From contig NC_135038.1 of assembly GCF_051020975.1 (NCBI RefSeq), forward strand, positions 804,001 to 868,000: DNA of 64,000 bases, read 5' to 3'. A model generated the notes under the pieces. That model saw only the letters and a list, made by a program, of their open reading frames with translations, did no database searches and was not told where the DNA came from. The stretch is from Osmia lignaria lignaria. Its lineage: Eukaryota; Arthropoda; Insecta; Hymenoptera; Megachilidae. Positions 40,714 through 55,589 of the stretch are shown piece by piece. Position numbers and translations under genes: made by a program. Position 1 is the stretch's first letter, and the number at the start of each line of letters is the position of its first letter.

Positions 40714-43700
40714 TGTGGGAATGAATCAGTATATTACATTATATCGAATGTAGATTTAGTACTAATGATATTGTAATTAAATGTACATTGATCTGTGGGG
40801 ATCAATCAGTATATTACATTATATCGAATGTAGGTATGGTACTAATGATATGGTTATTATATGTACATATCTGTGGGAATGAATCTGTATATTACGTTAT
40901 ATCGAATGTAGATATAGTGCTAATGATATTGTTATTAAAGGTGCATTGGTCTGTGGGAATGAATCAGTATATTACATTATATCGAATGTAGATATAGTGC
41001 TAATGATATTGTTATTAAAGGTGCATTGCTCTGTGGGAGTGAATCAGTATATTACATTATATCGAATGTAGACATAGTACTACTGATATGGTTATTAAAT
41101 ATATTGATCTGTGGGAATGAATCAGTATATTACATTATATCGAATGTAGATATAGTGCTAATGATATTGTTATTAAAGGTGCATTGGTCTGTGGGAATGA
41201 ATCAGTACATTACATTATATCGAATGTAGATATAGTACTAATGATATGGTTATTAAAGGTATATTGATCTGTGGGAATGAATCAGTATATTACATTATAT
41301 CGAATGTAGATATAGTACTACTGATATGGTTATTAAATATATTGATCTGTAGGAGTGAATCAGTATATTACATTATATCGAATGTAGATTTAGTACTAAT
41401 GATATTGTAATTAAATGTACATTGATCTGTGGGGATCAATCAGTATATTACATTATATCTAATGTAGATATGGCAATAATGATATTGTTATTAATTGTAC
41501 ATTACATATGTAATGTAGATATACTACTAATGATATTCCTATTTAATGTACACTGATCTGTGGGAATGAATCTGTATATGACATTATACCTAATGTAGAT
41601 ATAGTAATAATGATATTGTTATTAAATGTACATTACATATCTAATGTAGATATGGTACTAATGATATGGTTATTAAATGTACATTGATCTGTGGGAATGA
41701 ATCATTATATTACATTATATCGAATGTAGATATAGTGCTAATGATATTGTTATTAAAGGTGCATTGGTCTGTGGGAATGAATCAGTATATTACATTATAT
41801 CGAATGTAGTTATAGTACTAATGATATGGATATTAAAGGTATATTGATCTGTGGGAATGAATCAGTATATTACGTTATATCGGATGTAGATATAGTACTA
41901 ATGATATTGTCATTAAATGTACATTGATCTTTGGGGATCCATCGGTATATTACATTATATCTAATGTAGATATGGTGATAATAATATTGTTATTAATTGT
42001 ACATTACGTATGTAATGTAGATATACTACTAATGATGTTGTTATTAAATGTACATTGATCAGTGGGAATGAATCAGTATATTACATTATATCGAATGTAG
42101 ATATAGTGCTAATGATATTGTTATGAAAGGTGCATTGATCTGTGGGAATCCATCAGTATATTACATTATATCGAATGTAGGTATGGTACTAATGATATGG
42201 CTATTATATGTACATATCTGTGGGAATGAATCGGTATATTACATTATATCGAATGTAGATATAGTGCTAATGATACTGTTATTAAAGGTGCATTGCTCTG
42301 TGGGAATGAATCAGTATATTACATTATATCGAATGTAGATATAGTACTACTGATATGGTTATTAAATATATTGATCTGTGGGAATGAATCAGTATATTAC
42401 ATTATATCGAATGTAGATTTAGTACTAATGATATTGTTATTAAATGTACATTGATTTTTGGGAATGAATCTGTATATGACATTATACCTAATGTAGATAT
42501 AGTAATAATGATATTGTTATTAAATGTACATTACATATCTAATGTAGATATGGTACTAATGATATGGTTATTAAATGTACATTGATCTGTGGGAATGAAT
42601 CAGTATATTACATTATATCGAAAGTAGATATAGAACTAATGATATGGTTATTAAGGGTAGATTGATCTGTGGGAATGAATCAGTATATTACATTATATCG
42701 GATGTAGATATGGTACTAATGATATGGTTATTAAATGTACATTGATCTGTGGGAATGAATCAGTATATTACATTATATCGAATGTAGATATAGTACTAAT
42801 GATATGGTTATTAAATGTACATTGATCTGTGGGAAGGAATCTGTATACTACATTATATCGAATGTAGATATAGTGCTAATGATATTGTTATTAAAGGTAC
42901 ATTGCTCTGTGGGAATGAATCAGTATATTACATTATATCGAGTGTAGATATAGTGCTAATGATATTGTTATTAAAGGCACATTGATCTGTGGGAATGAAT
43001 CAGTATATTACATTATATCGAATGTAGATATAGTGCTAATGATATTGTTATTAAAGGCACATTGATCTGTGGGAATGAACCAGTATATTACATTATATCG
43101 AATGTAGATATAGTACTAATGATGTTATCATTAAATGTACATTGATCTTTGGGGATCAACCAGTATATTACAATGTATCTAATGTAGATATAGTAATAAT
43201 GATATTGTTATTAAATGTACATTGATCTGTGGGAATGAATCAGTATATTACATTATACCGAATGTAGATATGGTACTAATGATATGGTTATTAAATGTAC
43301 ATTGGTCTGTGGGAATGAATCAGTATATTACATTATATCTAATGTAGAAATGCTAATAATGATATTGTTATTAAATGTACATTGGTCTGTGGGGATCAAT
43401 CAGTATATTACATTATATCTAATGTAGATATGGCAATAATGATATTGTTATTAATTGTACATTACATATGTAATGTTGATATACTACTAATGATATTGCT
43501 ATTAAATGTACATTGATCTGTGGGAATGAATCTGTATATGACAGTATACCTAATGTAGATATAGTAATAATGATATTGTTATTAAATGTACATTACATAT
43601 CTATTGTAGATATGGTACTAATGATGTGGTAATGAAATGTACATTGATCTGTGGGAATGAATCAGTATATTACATTTATATCGAATGTAGATATAGTGCT

Positions 43701-44911
43701 AATGAGATTGTTATTAAAGGCACATTGATCTGTGGGATTGAATCAGTACATTACATTATATCGAATGTAGATATAGTACTAATGATATGGTTATTAAAGG
43801 TATATTGATTTGTGGGAATGAATCAGTATATTACATTATATCGAATGTAGATATAGTACTACTGATATGGTTATTAAATATATTGATCTGTGGGAATGAA
43901 TCAGTATATTACATTATATCGAATGTAGATTTAGTACTAATGATAATGTTATTAAATGTACATTGATCTTTGGGGTTCAATCAGTATATTACATTATATC
44001 TAATGTAGATATGGTGATAATAATATTATTATTAATTGTACATTACGTACGTAATGTAGATATACTACTAATGATGTTGTTATTAAATGTACATTGATCA
44101 GTGGGAATGAATCTGCATATGAAATTATATCTAATGTAGATATAGTAATGATGATATTGTTATTAAATGTACATTGATCTGTGGGAATGAATCAGTATAT
44201 TACATTATCTCGAATGTAGATATAGTGCTAATGATATTGTTATTAAAGGCACATTGTTCTGTGGGAATGAATCAGTATATTACATTATATCGAATGTAGA
44301 TATAGTACTAATGATATGGTTACTAAAGGTATATTGATCTGTGCGAATGAATCAGTATATTACATTATATCGAATGTAGATATTGTGCTAATGATATTGT
44401 TATTAATGGTACATTGATCTCTGGGTAATAATCAGGATATTACATTATATCTAATGTAGAATTGGTAATAATGATATTATTATTAATTGTACATTACATA
44501 TGTAATGTAGATATACTACTAATGATATTCCTATTTAATGTACACTGATCTGTGGGAATGAATCTGTATATGACATTATACCTAATGTAGATATAGTAAT
44601 AATGATGTTGTTATTAAATGTACATTGATCAGTGGGAATGAATCAGTATATTACATTATATCGAATGTAGATATGGTGCTAATGATTTTGTTATGATAGG
44701 TGCATTGATCTGTGGGAATCCATCAGTATATTACATTATATCGAATGTAGGTGTGGTACTAATGATATGGTTATTATATGTACATATCTGTGGGAATGAA
44801 TCAGTATATTACGTTATATCGAATGTAGATATAGTGCTAATGATATTGTTATTAAAGGTGCATTGGTCTGTGGGAATGAATCAGTATATTACATTATATC
44901 GAATGTAGATA
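40662..44911 (+). repeat. Segmental copy G2
   Basis: Second copy of G1, 238 bp longer. From 41803 to 44606 it also matches 53933-56735. G is therefore a three-member family at about 35, 42 and 54 kb, with a fourth partial member from about 62.35 kb to the window end. Confidence 0.88.
44039..44058. repeat. Perfect 20-bp palindrome, CGTACG centre
   Basis: This is the copy of 37564-37583 displaced by 6475 bp. The next unit carries the GAATCTGCATATGAAATT variant in both. Confidence 0.92.
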
Positions 44912-46159
44912 TAGTGCTAATGATATTGTTATTAAAGGTGCATTGCTCTGTGGGAATGAATCAGTATATTACATTATATCAAATGTAGATATAGTACTAC
45001 TGATATGGTTATTAAATATATTGATCTGTGGGAATGAATCAGTATATTACATTACATCGAATGTAGATATAGTGCTAATGATATTGTTATTAAAGGTGCA
45101 TTGGTCTGTGGGAATGAATCAGTACATTACATTATATCGAATGTAGATATAGTACTAATGATATGGTTATTAAAGGTATATTGATCTGTGGGAATGAATC
45201 AGTATATTACATTATATCGAATGTAGATATATTACTACTGATATGGTTATTAAATATATTGATCTGTGGGAGTGAATCAGTATATTACATTATATCGAAT
45301 GTAGATTTAGTACTAATGATATTGTAATTAAATGTACATTGATCTGTGGGGATCAATCAGTATATTACATTATATCTAATGTAGATATGGCAATAATGAT
45401 ATTGTTATTAATTGTACATTACATATGTAATGTAGATATACTACTAATGATATTCCTATTTAATGTACACTGATCTGTGGGAATGAATCTGTATATGACA
45501 TTATACCTAATGTAGATATAGTAATAATGATATTGTTATTAAATGTACATTACATATCTAATGTAGATATGGTACTAATGGTATGGTTATTAAATGTACA
45601 TTGATCTGTGGGAATGAATCATTATATTACATTATATCGGATGTAGATATAGTGCTAATGATATTGTTATTAAAGGTGCATTGGTCTGTGGGAATGAATC
45701 AGTATATTACATTATATCGAATGTAGTTATAGTACTAATGATATGGATATTAAAGGTATATTGATCTGTGGGAATGAATCAGTATATTACGTTATATCGG
45801 ATGTAGATATAGTACTAATGATATTGTCATTAAATGTACATTGATCTTTGGGGATCAATCAGTATATTACATTATATCTAATGTAGATATGGTGATAATA
45901 ATATTGTTATTAATTGTACATTACGTATGTAATGTAGATATACTACTAATGATGTTGTTATTAAATGTACATTGATCAGTGGGAATGAATCAGTATATTA
46001 CATTATATCGAATGTAGATATAGTGCTAATGATATTGTTATGAAAGGTGCATTGATCTATGGGAATCCATCAGTATATTACATTATATCGAATGTAGGTA
46101 TGGCACTAATGATATGGTTATTATATGTACATATCTGTGGGAATGAATCAGTATATTAC

Positions 46160-47755
46160 ATTATATCGAATGTAGATATAGTGCTAATGATATTGTTATT
46201 AAAGGTGCATTGGTCTGTGGGAATGAATCAGTACATTACATTATATCGAATGTAGATATAGTACTACTGATATGGTTATTAAATATATTGATCTGTGGGA
46301 ATGAATCAGTATATTACATTATATCGAATGTAGATTTAGTACTAATGATATTGTAATTAAATGTACATTGATCTGTGGGGATCAATCAGTATATTACATT
46401 ATATCGAATGTAGGTATGGTACTAATGATATGGTTATTATATGTACATATCTGTGGGAATGAATCTGTATATTACGTTATATCCAATGTAGATATAGTGC
46501 TAATGATATTGTTATTAAAGGTGCATTGGTCTGTGGGAATGAATCAGTATATTACATTATATCGAATGTAGATATAGTGCTAATGATATTGTTATTAAAG
46601 GCACATTGATCTGTGGGAATGAATCAGTATATTACATTATATCGAATGTAGATTTAGTACTTATGATATTGTAATTAAATGTACATTGATCTTTGGGGTC
46701 AATCAGTATATTACATTATGTCTAACGTAGATATGGTGATAATAATATTGTTGTTAATTGTACATTACGTATGTAATGTAGATATGCTACTAATGATATT
46801 GCTATTAAATGTACATTGATCTGTGGGAATGAATCTGTATATGACAGTATACCTAATGTAGATATAGTGCTAATGATATTGTTATGAACGGTGCATTGAT
46901 CTGTGGGAATCCATCAGTACATTACATTATATCGAATGTAGATATAGTACTACTGATATGGTTATTAAATATATTGATCTGTGGGAATGAAACAGTATAT
47001 TACATTATATCGAATGTAGATTTAGTACTAATGATATTGTAATTAAATGTACATTGATCTTTGGGGATCAATCAGTATATTACATTATATCTAATGTAGA
47101 TATGGTGATAATAATATTGTTATTAATTGTACATTACGTATGTAATGTAGATATACTACTAATGATGTGGTTATTAAATGTACATTGATCAGTGGGAATG
47201 AATCTGTATATTACATTATATCGAATGTAGATATAGTGCTAATGATATTGTTATTAAAGGCACATTGATCTGTGGGAATGAACCAGTATATTACATTATA
47301 TCGAATGTAGATATAGTACTAATGATGTTGTCATTAAATGTACATTGATCTTTGGGGATCAACCAGTATATTACAATATATCTAATGTAGATATAGTAAT
47401 AATGATATTGTTATTAAATGTACATTGATCTGAGGGAATGAATCAGTATATTACATTATATCGAATGTAGATATGGTACTAATGATATGGTTATTAAATG
47501 TACATTGATCTGTGGGAATGAATCAGTATATTACATTATATCTAATGTAGAAATGCTAATAATGATATTGTTATTAAATGTACATTGATCTGTGGGGATC
47601 AATCAGTATATTACATTATATCTAATGTAGATATGGTGATAATAATATTGTTATTAATTGTACATTACGTATGTAATGTAGATATACTACTAATGATGTT
47701 GTTATTAAATGTACATTGATCAGTGGGAATGAATCAGTATATTACATTATGTCGA
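46160..47755 (+). repeat. Segmental copy K0 (partner 47982-49657)
   Basis: About 1.6 kb matches at offset 1822, rising to 1902 after about 47207 (one 80-bp unit missing here). Shared rare words include CCATCAGTACATTAC and GAAACAGTATATTAC. With the next segment it forms a short run of 1.8-1.9-kb higher-order repeats, the closest this window comes to a regular higher-order period. Confidence 0.85.
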
Positions 47756-47756
47756 A

Positions 47757-49945
47757 TGTAGATATAGTACTACTGATATGGTTATTAAATATATTGATCT
47801 GTGGGAATGAATCAGTATGTTACATTATATCGAATGTAGATTTAGTACTAATGATATTGTAATTAAATGTACATTGATCTGTGGAGATCAATCAGTATAT
47901 TACATTATATCGAATGTAGGTGTGGTACTAATGATATGGTTATTATATGTACATATCTGTGGGAATGAATCAGTATATTACGTTATATCGAATGTAGATA
48001 TAGTGCTAATGATATTGTTATTAAAGGTGCATTGGTCTGTGGGAATGAATCAGTACATTACATTATATCGAATGTAGATATAGTACTACTGATATGGTTA
48101 TTAAATATATTGATCTGTGGGAATGAATCAGTATATTACATTATATCGAATGTAGATTTAGTACTAATGATATTGTAATTAAATGTACATTGATCTGTGG
48201 GGATCAATCAGTATATTACATTATATCGAATGTAGGTATGGTACTAATGATATGGTTATTATATGTACATATCTGTGGGAATGAATCTGTATATTACGTT
48301 ATATCGAATGTAGATATAGTGCTAATGATATTGTTATTAAAGGTGCATTGGTCTGTGGGAATGAATCAGTATATTACATTATATCGAATGTAGATATAGT
48401 GCTAATGATATTGTTATTAAAGGCACATTGATCTGTGGGAATGAATCAGTATATTACATTATATCGAATGTAGATTTAGTACTTATGATATTGTAATTAA
48501 ATGTACATTGATCTTTGGGGTCAATCAGTATATTACATTATGTCTAACGTAGATATGGTGATAATAATATTGTTGTTAATTGTACATTACGTATGTAATG
48601 TAGATATGCTACTAATGATATTGCTATTAAATGTACATTGATCTGTGGGAATGAATCTGTATATGACAGTATACCTAATGTAGATATAGTGCTAATGATA
48701 TTGTTATGAACGGTGCATTGATCTGTGGGAATCCATCAGTACATTACATTATATCGAATGTAGATATAGTACTACTGATATGGTTATTAAATATATTGAT
48801 CTGTGGGAATGAAACAGTATATTACATTATATCGAATGTAGATTTAGTACTAATGATATTGTAATTAAATGTACATTGATCTTTGGGGATCAATCAGTAT
48901 ATTACATTATATCTAATGTAGATATGGTGATAATAATATTGTTATTAATTGTACATTACGTATGTAATGTAGATATACTACTAATGATGTGGTTATTAAA
49001 TGTACATTGATCAGTGGGAATGAATCTGTATATGAAATTATATCTAATGTAGATATAGTAATAATGATATTGTCATTAAATGTACATTGATCTGTGGGAA
49101 TGAATCAGTATATTACATTATATCGAATGTAGATATAGTGCTAATGATATTGTTATTAAAGGCACATTGATCTGTGGGAATGAACCAGTATATTACATTA
49201 TATCGAATGTAGATATAGTACTAATGATGTTGTCATTAAATGTACATTGATCTTTGGGGATCAACCAGTATATTACAATATATCTAATGTAGATATAGTA
49301 ATAATGATATTGTTATTAAATGTACATTGATCTGAGGGAATGAATCAGTATATTACATTATATCGAATGTAGATATGGTACTAATGATATGGTTATTAAA
49401 TGTACATTGATCTGTGGGAATGAATCAGTATATTACATTATATCTAATGTAGAAATGCTAATAATGATATTGTTATTAAATGTACATTGATCTGTGGGGA
49501 TCAATCAGTATATTACATTATATCTAATGTAGATATGGTGATAATAATATTGTTACTAATTGTACATTACGTATGTAATGTAGATATACTACTAATGATG
49601 TTGTTATTAAATGTACATTGATCAGTGGGAATGAATCAGTATATTACATTATGTCGAATGTAGATATGGTGCTAATGATTTTGTTATGATAGGTGCATTG
49701 ATCTGTGGGAATCCATCAGTATATTACATTATATCGAATGTAGGTGTGGTACTAATGATATGGTTATTATATGTACATATCTGTGGGAATGAATCAGTAT
49801 ATTACGTTATATCGAATGTGGATATAGTGCTAATGATATTGTTATTAAAGGTGCATTGGTCTGTGGGAATGAATCAGTACATTACATTATATCGAATGTA
49901 GATATAGTACTACTGATATGGTTATTAAATATATTGATCTGTGGG
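47757..49945 (+). repeat. Segmental copy K1 (partner 58647-60835)
   Basis: About 2.19 kb matches at offset 10890. To the left, 47521-47750 also matches 58173-58400 at offset 10652. The 238-bp difference is again 80 + 80 + 78. No difference was seen in the lines I compared, including the rare TTGTTACTAATTG near 49552/60442. Confidence 0.9.
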
Positions 49946-50264
49946 AATGAATCAGTATGTTACATTATATCGAATGTAGATTTAGTACTAATGATATTGT
50001 AATTAAATGTACATTGATCTGTGGAGATCAATCAGTATATTACATTATATCGAATGTAGGTATGGTACTAATGATATGGTTATTATATGTACATATCTGT
50101 GGGAATGAATCTGTATATTACGTTATATCGAATGTAGATATAGTGCTAATGATATTGTTATTAAAGGTGCATTGGTCTGTGGGAATGAATCAGTATATTA
50201 CATTATATCGAATGTAGATATAGTGCTAATGATATTGTTATTAAAGGTGCATTGCTCTGTGGGA

Positions 50265-51082
50265 ATGAATCAGTATATTACATTATATCAAATGTAGATA
50301 TAGTACTACTGATATGGTTATTAAATATATTGATCTGTGGGAGTGAATCAGTATATTACATTATATCGAATGTAGATATAGTACTAATGATATGGTTACT
50401 AAAGGTATATTGATCTGTGCGAATGAATCAGTATATTACATTATATCGAATGTAGATATTGTGCTAATGATATTGTTATTAATGGTACATTGATCTCTGG
50501 GTAATAATCAGGATATTACATTATATCTTATGTAGAATTGGTAATAATGATATTATTATTAATTGTACATTACATATGTAATGTAGATATACTACTAAAG
50601 ATATTCCTATTTAATGTACACTGATCTGTGGGAATGAATCTGTATATGACATTATACCTAATGTAGATATAGTAATAATGATATTGTTATTAAATGTACA
50701 TTACATATCTAATGTAGATATGGTACTAATGATATGGTTATTAAATGTACATTGATCTGTGGGAATGAATCATTATATTACATTATATCGAATGTAGATA
50801 TAGTGCTAATGATATTGTTATTAAAGGTGCATTGCTCTGTGGGAATGAATCAGTATATTACATTATATCAAATGTAGATATAGTACTACTGATATGGTTA
50901 TTAAATATATTGATCTGTGGGAATGAATCAGTATATTACATTACATCGAATGTAGATATAGTGCTAATGATATTGTTATTAAAGGTGCATTGGTCTGTGG
51001 GAATGAATCAGTACATTACATTATATCGAATGTAGATATAGTACTAATGATATGGTTATTAAAGGTATATTGATCTGTGGGA
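50265..51082 (+). repeat. 818-bp tandem duplication, first copy
   Basis: Matches 51083-51688 and beyond at offset 818. Both copies share the rare CTACTAAAGATATTCC and TATCTTATGTAGAATTGG. Differences include GGGAGTG against GGGGGTG and ATCAAATG against ATCGAATG. The second copy is truncated at about 51688 by a switch to a TTAGTACTTATG unit. Confidence 0.87.
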
Positions 51083-51688
51083 ATGAATCAGTATATTACA
51101 TTATATCGAATGTAGATATAGTACTACTGATATGGTTATTAAATATATTGATCTGTGGGGGTGAATCAGTATATTACATTATATCGAATGTAGATATAGT
51201 ACTAATGATATGGTTACTAAAGGTATATTGATCTGTGCGAATGAATCAGTATATTACATTATATCGAATGTAGATATTGTGCTAATGATATTGTTATTAA
51301 TGGTACATTGATCTCTGGGTAATAATCAGGATATTACATTATATCTTATGTAGAATTGGTAATAATGATATTATTATTAATTGTACATTACATATGTAAT
51401 GTAGATATACTACTAAAGATATTCCTATTTAATGTACACTGATCTGTGGGAATGAATCTGTATATGACATTATACCTAATGTAGATATAGTAATAATGAT
51501 ATTGTTATTAAATGTACATTACATATCTAATGTAGATATGGTACTAATGATATGGTTATTAAATGTACATTGATCTGTGGGAATGAATCATTATATTACA
51601 TTATATCGAATGTAGATATAGTGCTAATGATATTGTTATTAAAGGTGCATTGGTCTGTGGGAATGAATCAGTATATTACATTATATCG
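51083..51688 (+). repeat. 818-bp tandem duplication, second (partial) copy
   Basis: Partial second copy of the block starting at 50265. It ends at about 51688, followed by a hybrid unit (GGGGTCAATCAG joined to TATCTAATG) not paired elsewhere, a probable recombination scar. Confidence 0.85.
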
Positions 51689-51744
51689 AATGTAGATTTA
51701 GTACTTATGATATTGTAATTAAATGTACATTGATCTTTGGGGTC

Positions 51745-52432
51745 AATCAGTATATTACATTATATCTAATGTAGATATGGTAATAATGATATTGTTATTA
51801 ATTGTACATTACATATGTAATGTAGATATACTACTAATGATATTGCTGTTAAATGTACATTGATCTGTGGGAATGAATCTGTATATGACAGTATACCTAA
51901 TGTAGATATAGTAATAATGATATTGTAATTAAATGTACATTACATATCTATTGTAGATATGGTACTAATAATATGGTTATGAAATGAACATTGATCTGTG
52001 GGAATGAATCATTATATTACATTATATCGAATGCAGATATAGTACTAATGATATGGATATTAAAGGTATATTGATCTGTGGGAATGAATCAGTATATTAC
52101 GTTATATCGGATGTAGATATAGTACTAATGATATTGTCATTAAATGTACATTGATCACTAGGGATCAATCAGTATATTACATTATATCTAATGTAGATAT
52201 GGTAATAATGATATTGTTATTAATTGTACATTACATATGTAATGTAGATATACTACTAATGATATTGCTGTTAAATGTACATTGATCTGTGGGAATGAAT
52301 CTGTATATGACAGTATACCTAATGTAGATATAGTAATAATGATATTGTAATTAAATGTACATTACATATCTATTGTAGATATGGTACTAATAATATGGTT
52401 ATGAAATGTACATTGATCTGTGGGAATGAATC
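51745..52432 (+). repeat. 422-bp-offset tandem copies (51745-52010 and 52167-52432)
   Basis: Two stretches of about 266 bp match at offset 422. Each holds a palindromic 51-bp unit, a GCTGTTAAATG unit, a GACAGTATACC unit and a CTATTG 51-bp unit. The left copy has private changes (AAATGAACATTG near 51984, ATGCAGATATAG near 52031), and the intervening unit starts with the unique GATCACTAGGG near 52153. Confidence 0.82.
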
Positions 52433-52524
52433 AGTGTATTACATTATATCGAATGTAGATATAGTGCTAATGATATTGTTATTAAAGGCACATTGATCTG
52501 TGGGAAGGAATCTGTATACTACAT

Positions 52525-55500
52525 TATATCGAATGTAGATATAGTGCTAATGATATTGTTGTTAAAGGTACATTGATCTGTGGGAATGAATCAGTATATT
52601 ACATTATATCGATTGTAGATATAGTGCTAATGATATTGTTATTAAAGGCACATTGATCTGTGGGAATGAATCAGTATATTACATTATATCGAATGTAGAT
52701 TTAGTACTTATGATATTGTAATTAAATGTACATTGATCTTTGGGGTCAATCAGTATATTACATTATGTCTAACGTAGATATGGTGATAATAATATTGTTG
52801 TTAATTGTACATTACGTATGTAATGTAGATATGCTACTAATGATATTGCTATTAAATGTACATTGATCTGTGGGAATGAATCTGTATATGACAGTATACC
52901 TAATGTAGATATAGTGCTAATGATATTGTTATCAACGGTGCATTGATCTGTGGGAATCCATTAGTATATTACATTATATCGAATGTAGATATTGTACTAC
53001 TGATATGGTTATTAAATATATGGATCTGTGGGAATGAATCAGTATATTACATTATATCGAATGTAGATTTAGTACTAATGATATTGTAATTAAATGTACA
53101 TTGATCTTTGGGGATCAATCAGTATATTACATTATATCTAATGTAGATATGGTGATAATAATATTGTTATTAATTGTACATTACGTATGTAATGTACATA
53201 TACTACTAATGATGTGGTTATTAAATGTACATTGATCAGTGGGAATGAACCTGTATATGAAATTATATCTAATGTAGATATAGTAATAATGATATTGTTA
53301 TTAAATGTACATTGATCTGTGCGAATGAATCAGTATATTACATTATATCGAATGTAGATATAGTGCTAATGATATTGTTATTAAAGGCACATTGATCTGT
53401 GGGAATGAACCAGTATATTACATTATATCGAATGTAGATATAGTACTAATGATGTTGTCATTAAATGTACATTGATCTTTGGGGATCAACCAGTATATTA
53501 CAATATATCTAATGTAGATATAGTAATAATGATATTGTTATCAAATGTACATTGATCTGAGGGAATGAATCAGTATATTACATTATATCGAATGTAGATA
53601 TGGTACTAATGATATGGTTATTAAATGTACATTGATCTGTGGGAATGAATCAGTATATTACATTATATCTAATGTAGAAATGCTAATAATGATATTGTTA
53701 TTAAGTGTACATTGATCTGTGGGGATCAAACAGTATATTACATTATATCTAATGTAGATATGGCAATAATGATATTGTTATTAATTGTACATTACATATG
53801 TAATGTAGATATACTACTAATGATATTCCTATTTAATGTACACTGATCTGTGGGAATGAATCTGTATATGACATTATACCTAATGTAGATATAGTAATAA
53901 TGATATTGTTATTAAATGTACATTACATATCTAATGTAGTTATAGTACTAATGATATGGATATTAAAGGTATATTGATCTGTGGGAATGAATCAGTATAT
54001 TACGTTATATCGGATGTAGATATAGTACTAATGATATTGTCATTAAATGTACATTGATCTTTGGGGATCCATCGGTATATTACATTATATCTAATGTAGA
54101 TATGGTGATAATAATATTGTTATTAATTGTACATTACGTATGTAATGTAGATATACTACTAATGATGTTGTTATTAAATGTACATTGATCAGTGGGAATG
54201 AATCAGTATATTACATTATATCGAATGTAGATATAGTGCTAATGATATTGTTATGAAAGGTGCATTGATCTGTGGGAATCCATCAGTATATTACATTATA
54301 TCGAATGTAGGTATGGTACTAATGATATGGCTATTATATGTACATATCTGTGGGAATGAATCAGTATATTACATTATATCGAATGTAGATATAGTGCTAA
54401 TGATATTGTTATAAAGGTGCATTGCTCTGTGGGAATGAATCAGTATATTACATTATATCGAATGTAGATATAGTACTACTGATATGGTTATTAAATATAT
54501 TGATCTGTGGGAATGAATCAGTATATTACATTATATCGAATGTAGATTTAGTACTAATGATATTGTTATTAAATGTACATTGATTTTTGGGAATGAATCT
54601 GTATATGACATTATACCTAATGTAGATATAGTAATAATGATATTGTTATTAAATGTACATTACATATCTAATGTAGATATGGTACTAATGATATGGTTAT
54701 TAAATGTACATTGATCTGTGGGAATGAATCAGTATATTACATTATATCGAAAGTAGATATAGAACTAATGATATGGTTATTAAGGGTACATTGATCTGTG
54801 GGAATGAATCAGTATATTACATTATATCGGATGTAGATATGGTACTAATGATATGGTTATTAAATGTACATTGATCTGTGGGAATGAATCAGTATATTAC
54901 ATTATATCGAATGTAGATATAGTACTAATGATATGGTTATTAAATGTACATTGATCTGTGGGAAGGAATCTGTATACTACATTATATCGAATGTAGATAT
55001 AGTGCTAATGATATAGTTATTAAAGGTACATTGATCTGTGGGAATGAATCAGTATATTACATTATATCGAGTGTAGATATAGTGCTAATGATATTGTTAT
55101 TAAAGGCACATTGATCTGTGGGAATGAATCAGTATATTACATTATATCGAATGTAGATATAGTGCTAATGATATTGTTATTAAAGGCACATTGATCTGTG
55201 GGAATGAACCAGTATATTACATTATATCGAATGTAGATATAGTACTAATGATGTTATCATTAAATGTACATTGATCTTTGGGGATCAACCAGTATATTAC
55301 AATATATCTAATGTAGATATAGTAATAATGATATTGTTATTAAATGTACATTGATCTGTGGGAATGAATCAGTATATTACATTATATCGAATGTAGATAT
55401 GGTACTAATGATATGGTTATTAAATGTACATTGGTCTGTGGGAATGAATCAGTATATTACATTATATCTAATGTAGAAATGCTAATAATGATATTGTTAT

Positions 55501-55589
55501 TAAATGTACATTGATCTGTGGGGATCAATCAGTATATTACATTATATCTAATGTAGATATGGCAATAATGATATTGTTATTAATTGTAC
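52525..55589 (+). repeat. Segmental copy J1 (partner 60936-64000)
   Basis: About 3.06 kb matches at offset 8411. The few differences seen include TTATCAACGG against TTATGAACGG near 52932, TTAAGTG against TTAAATG near 53703 and ACTAATGATATGG against ACTAAAGATATGG near 54686. Both include the TCTAACG marker, the ATGGATCTGTGGG variant and the left part of the G family. Confidence 0.9.
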
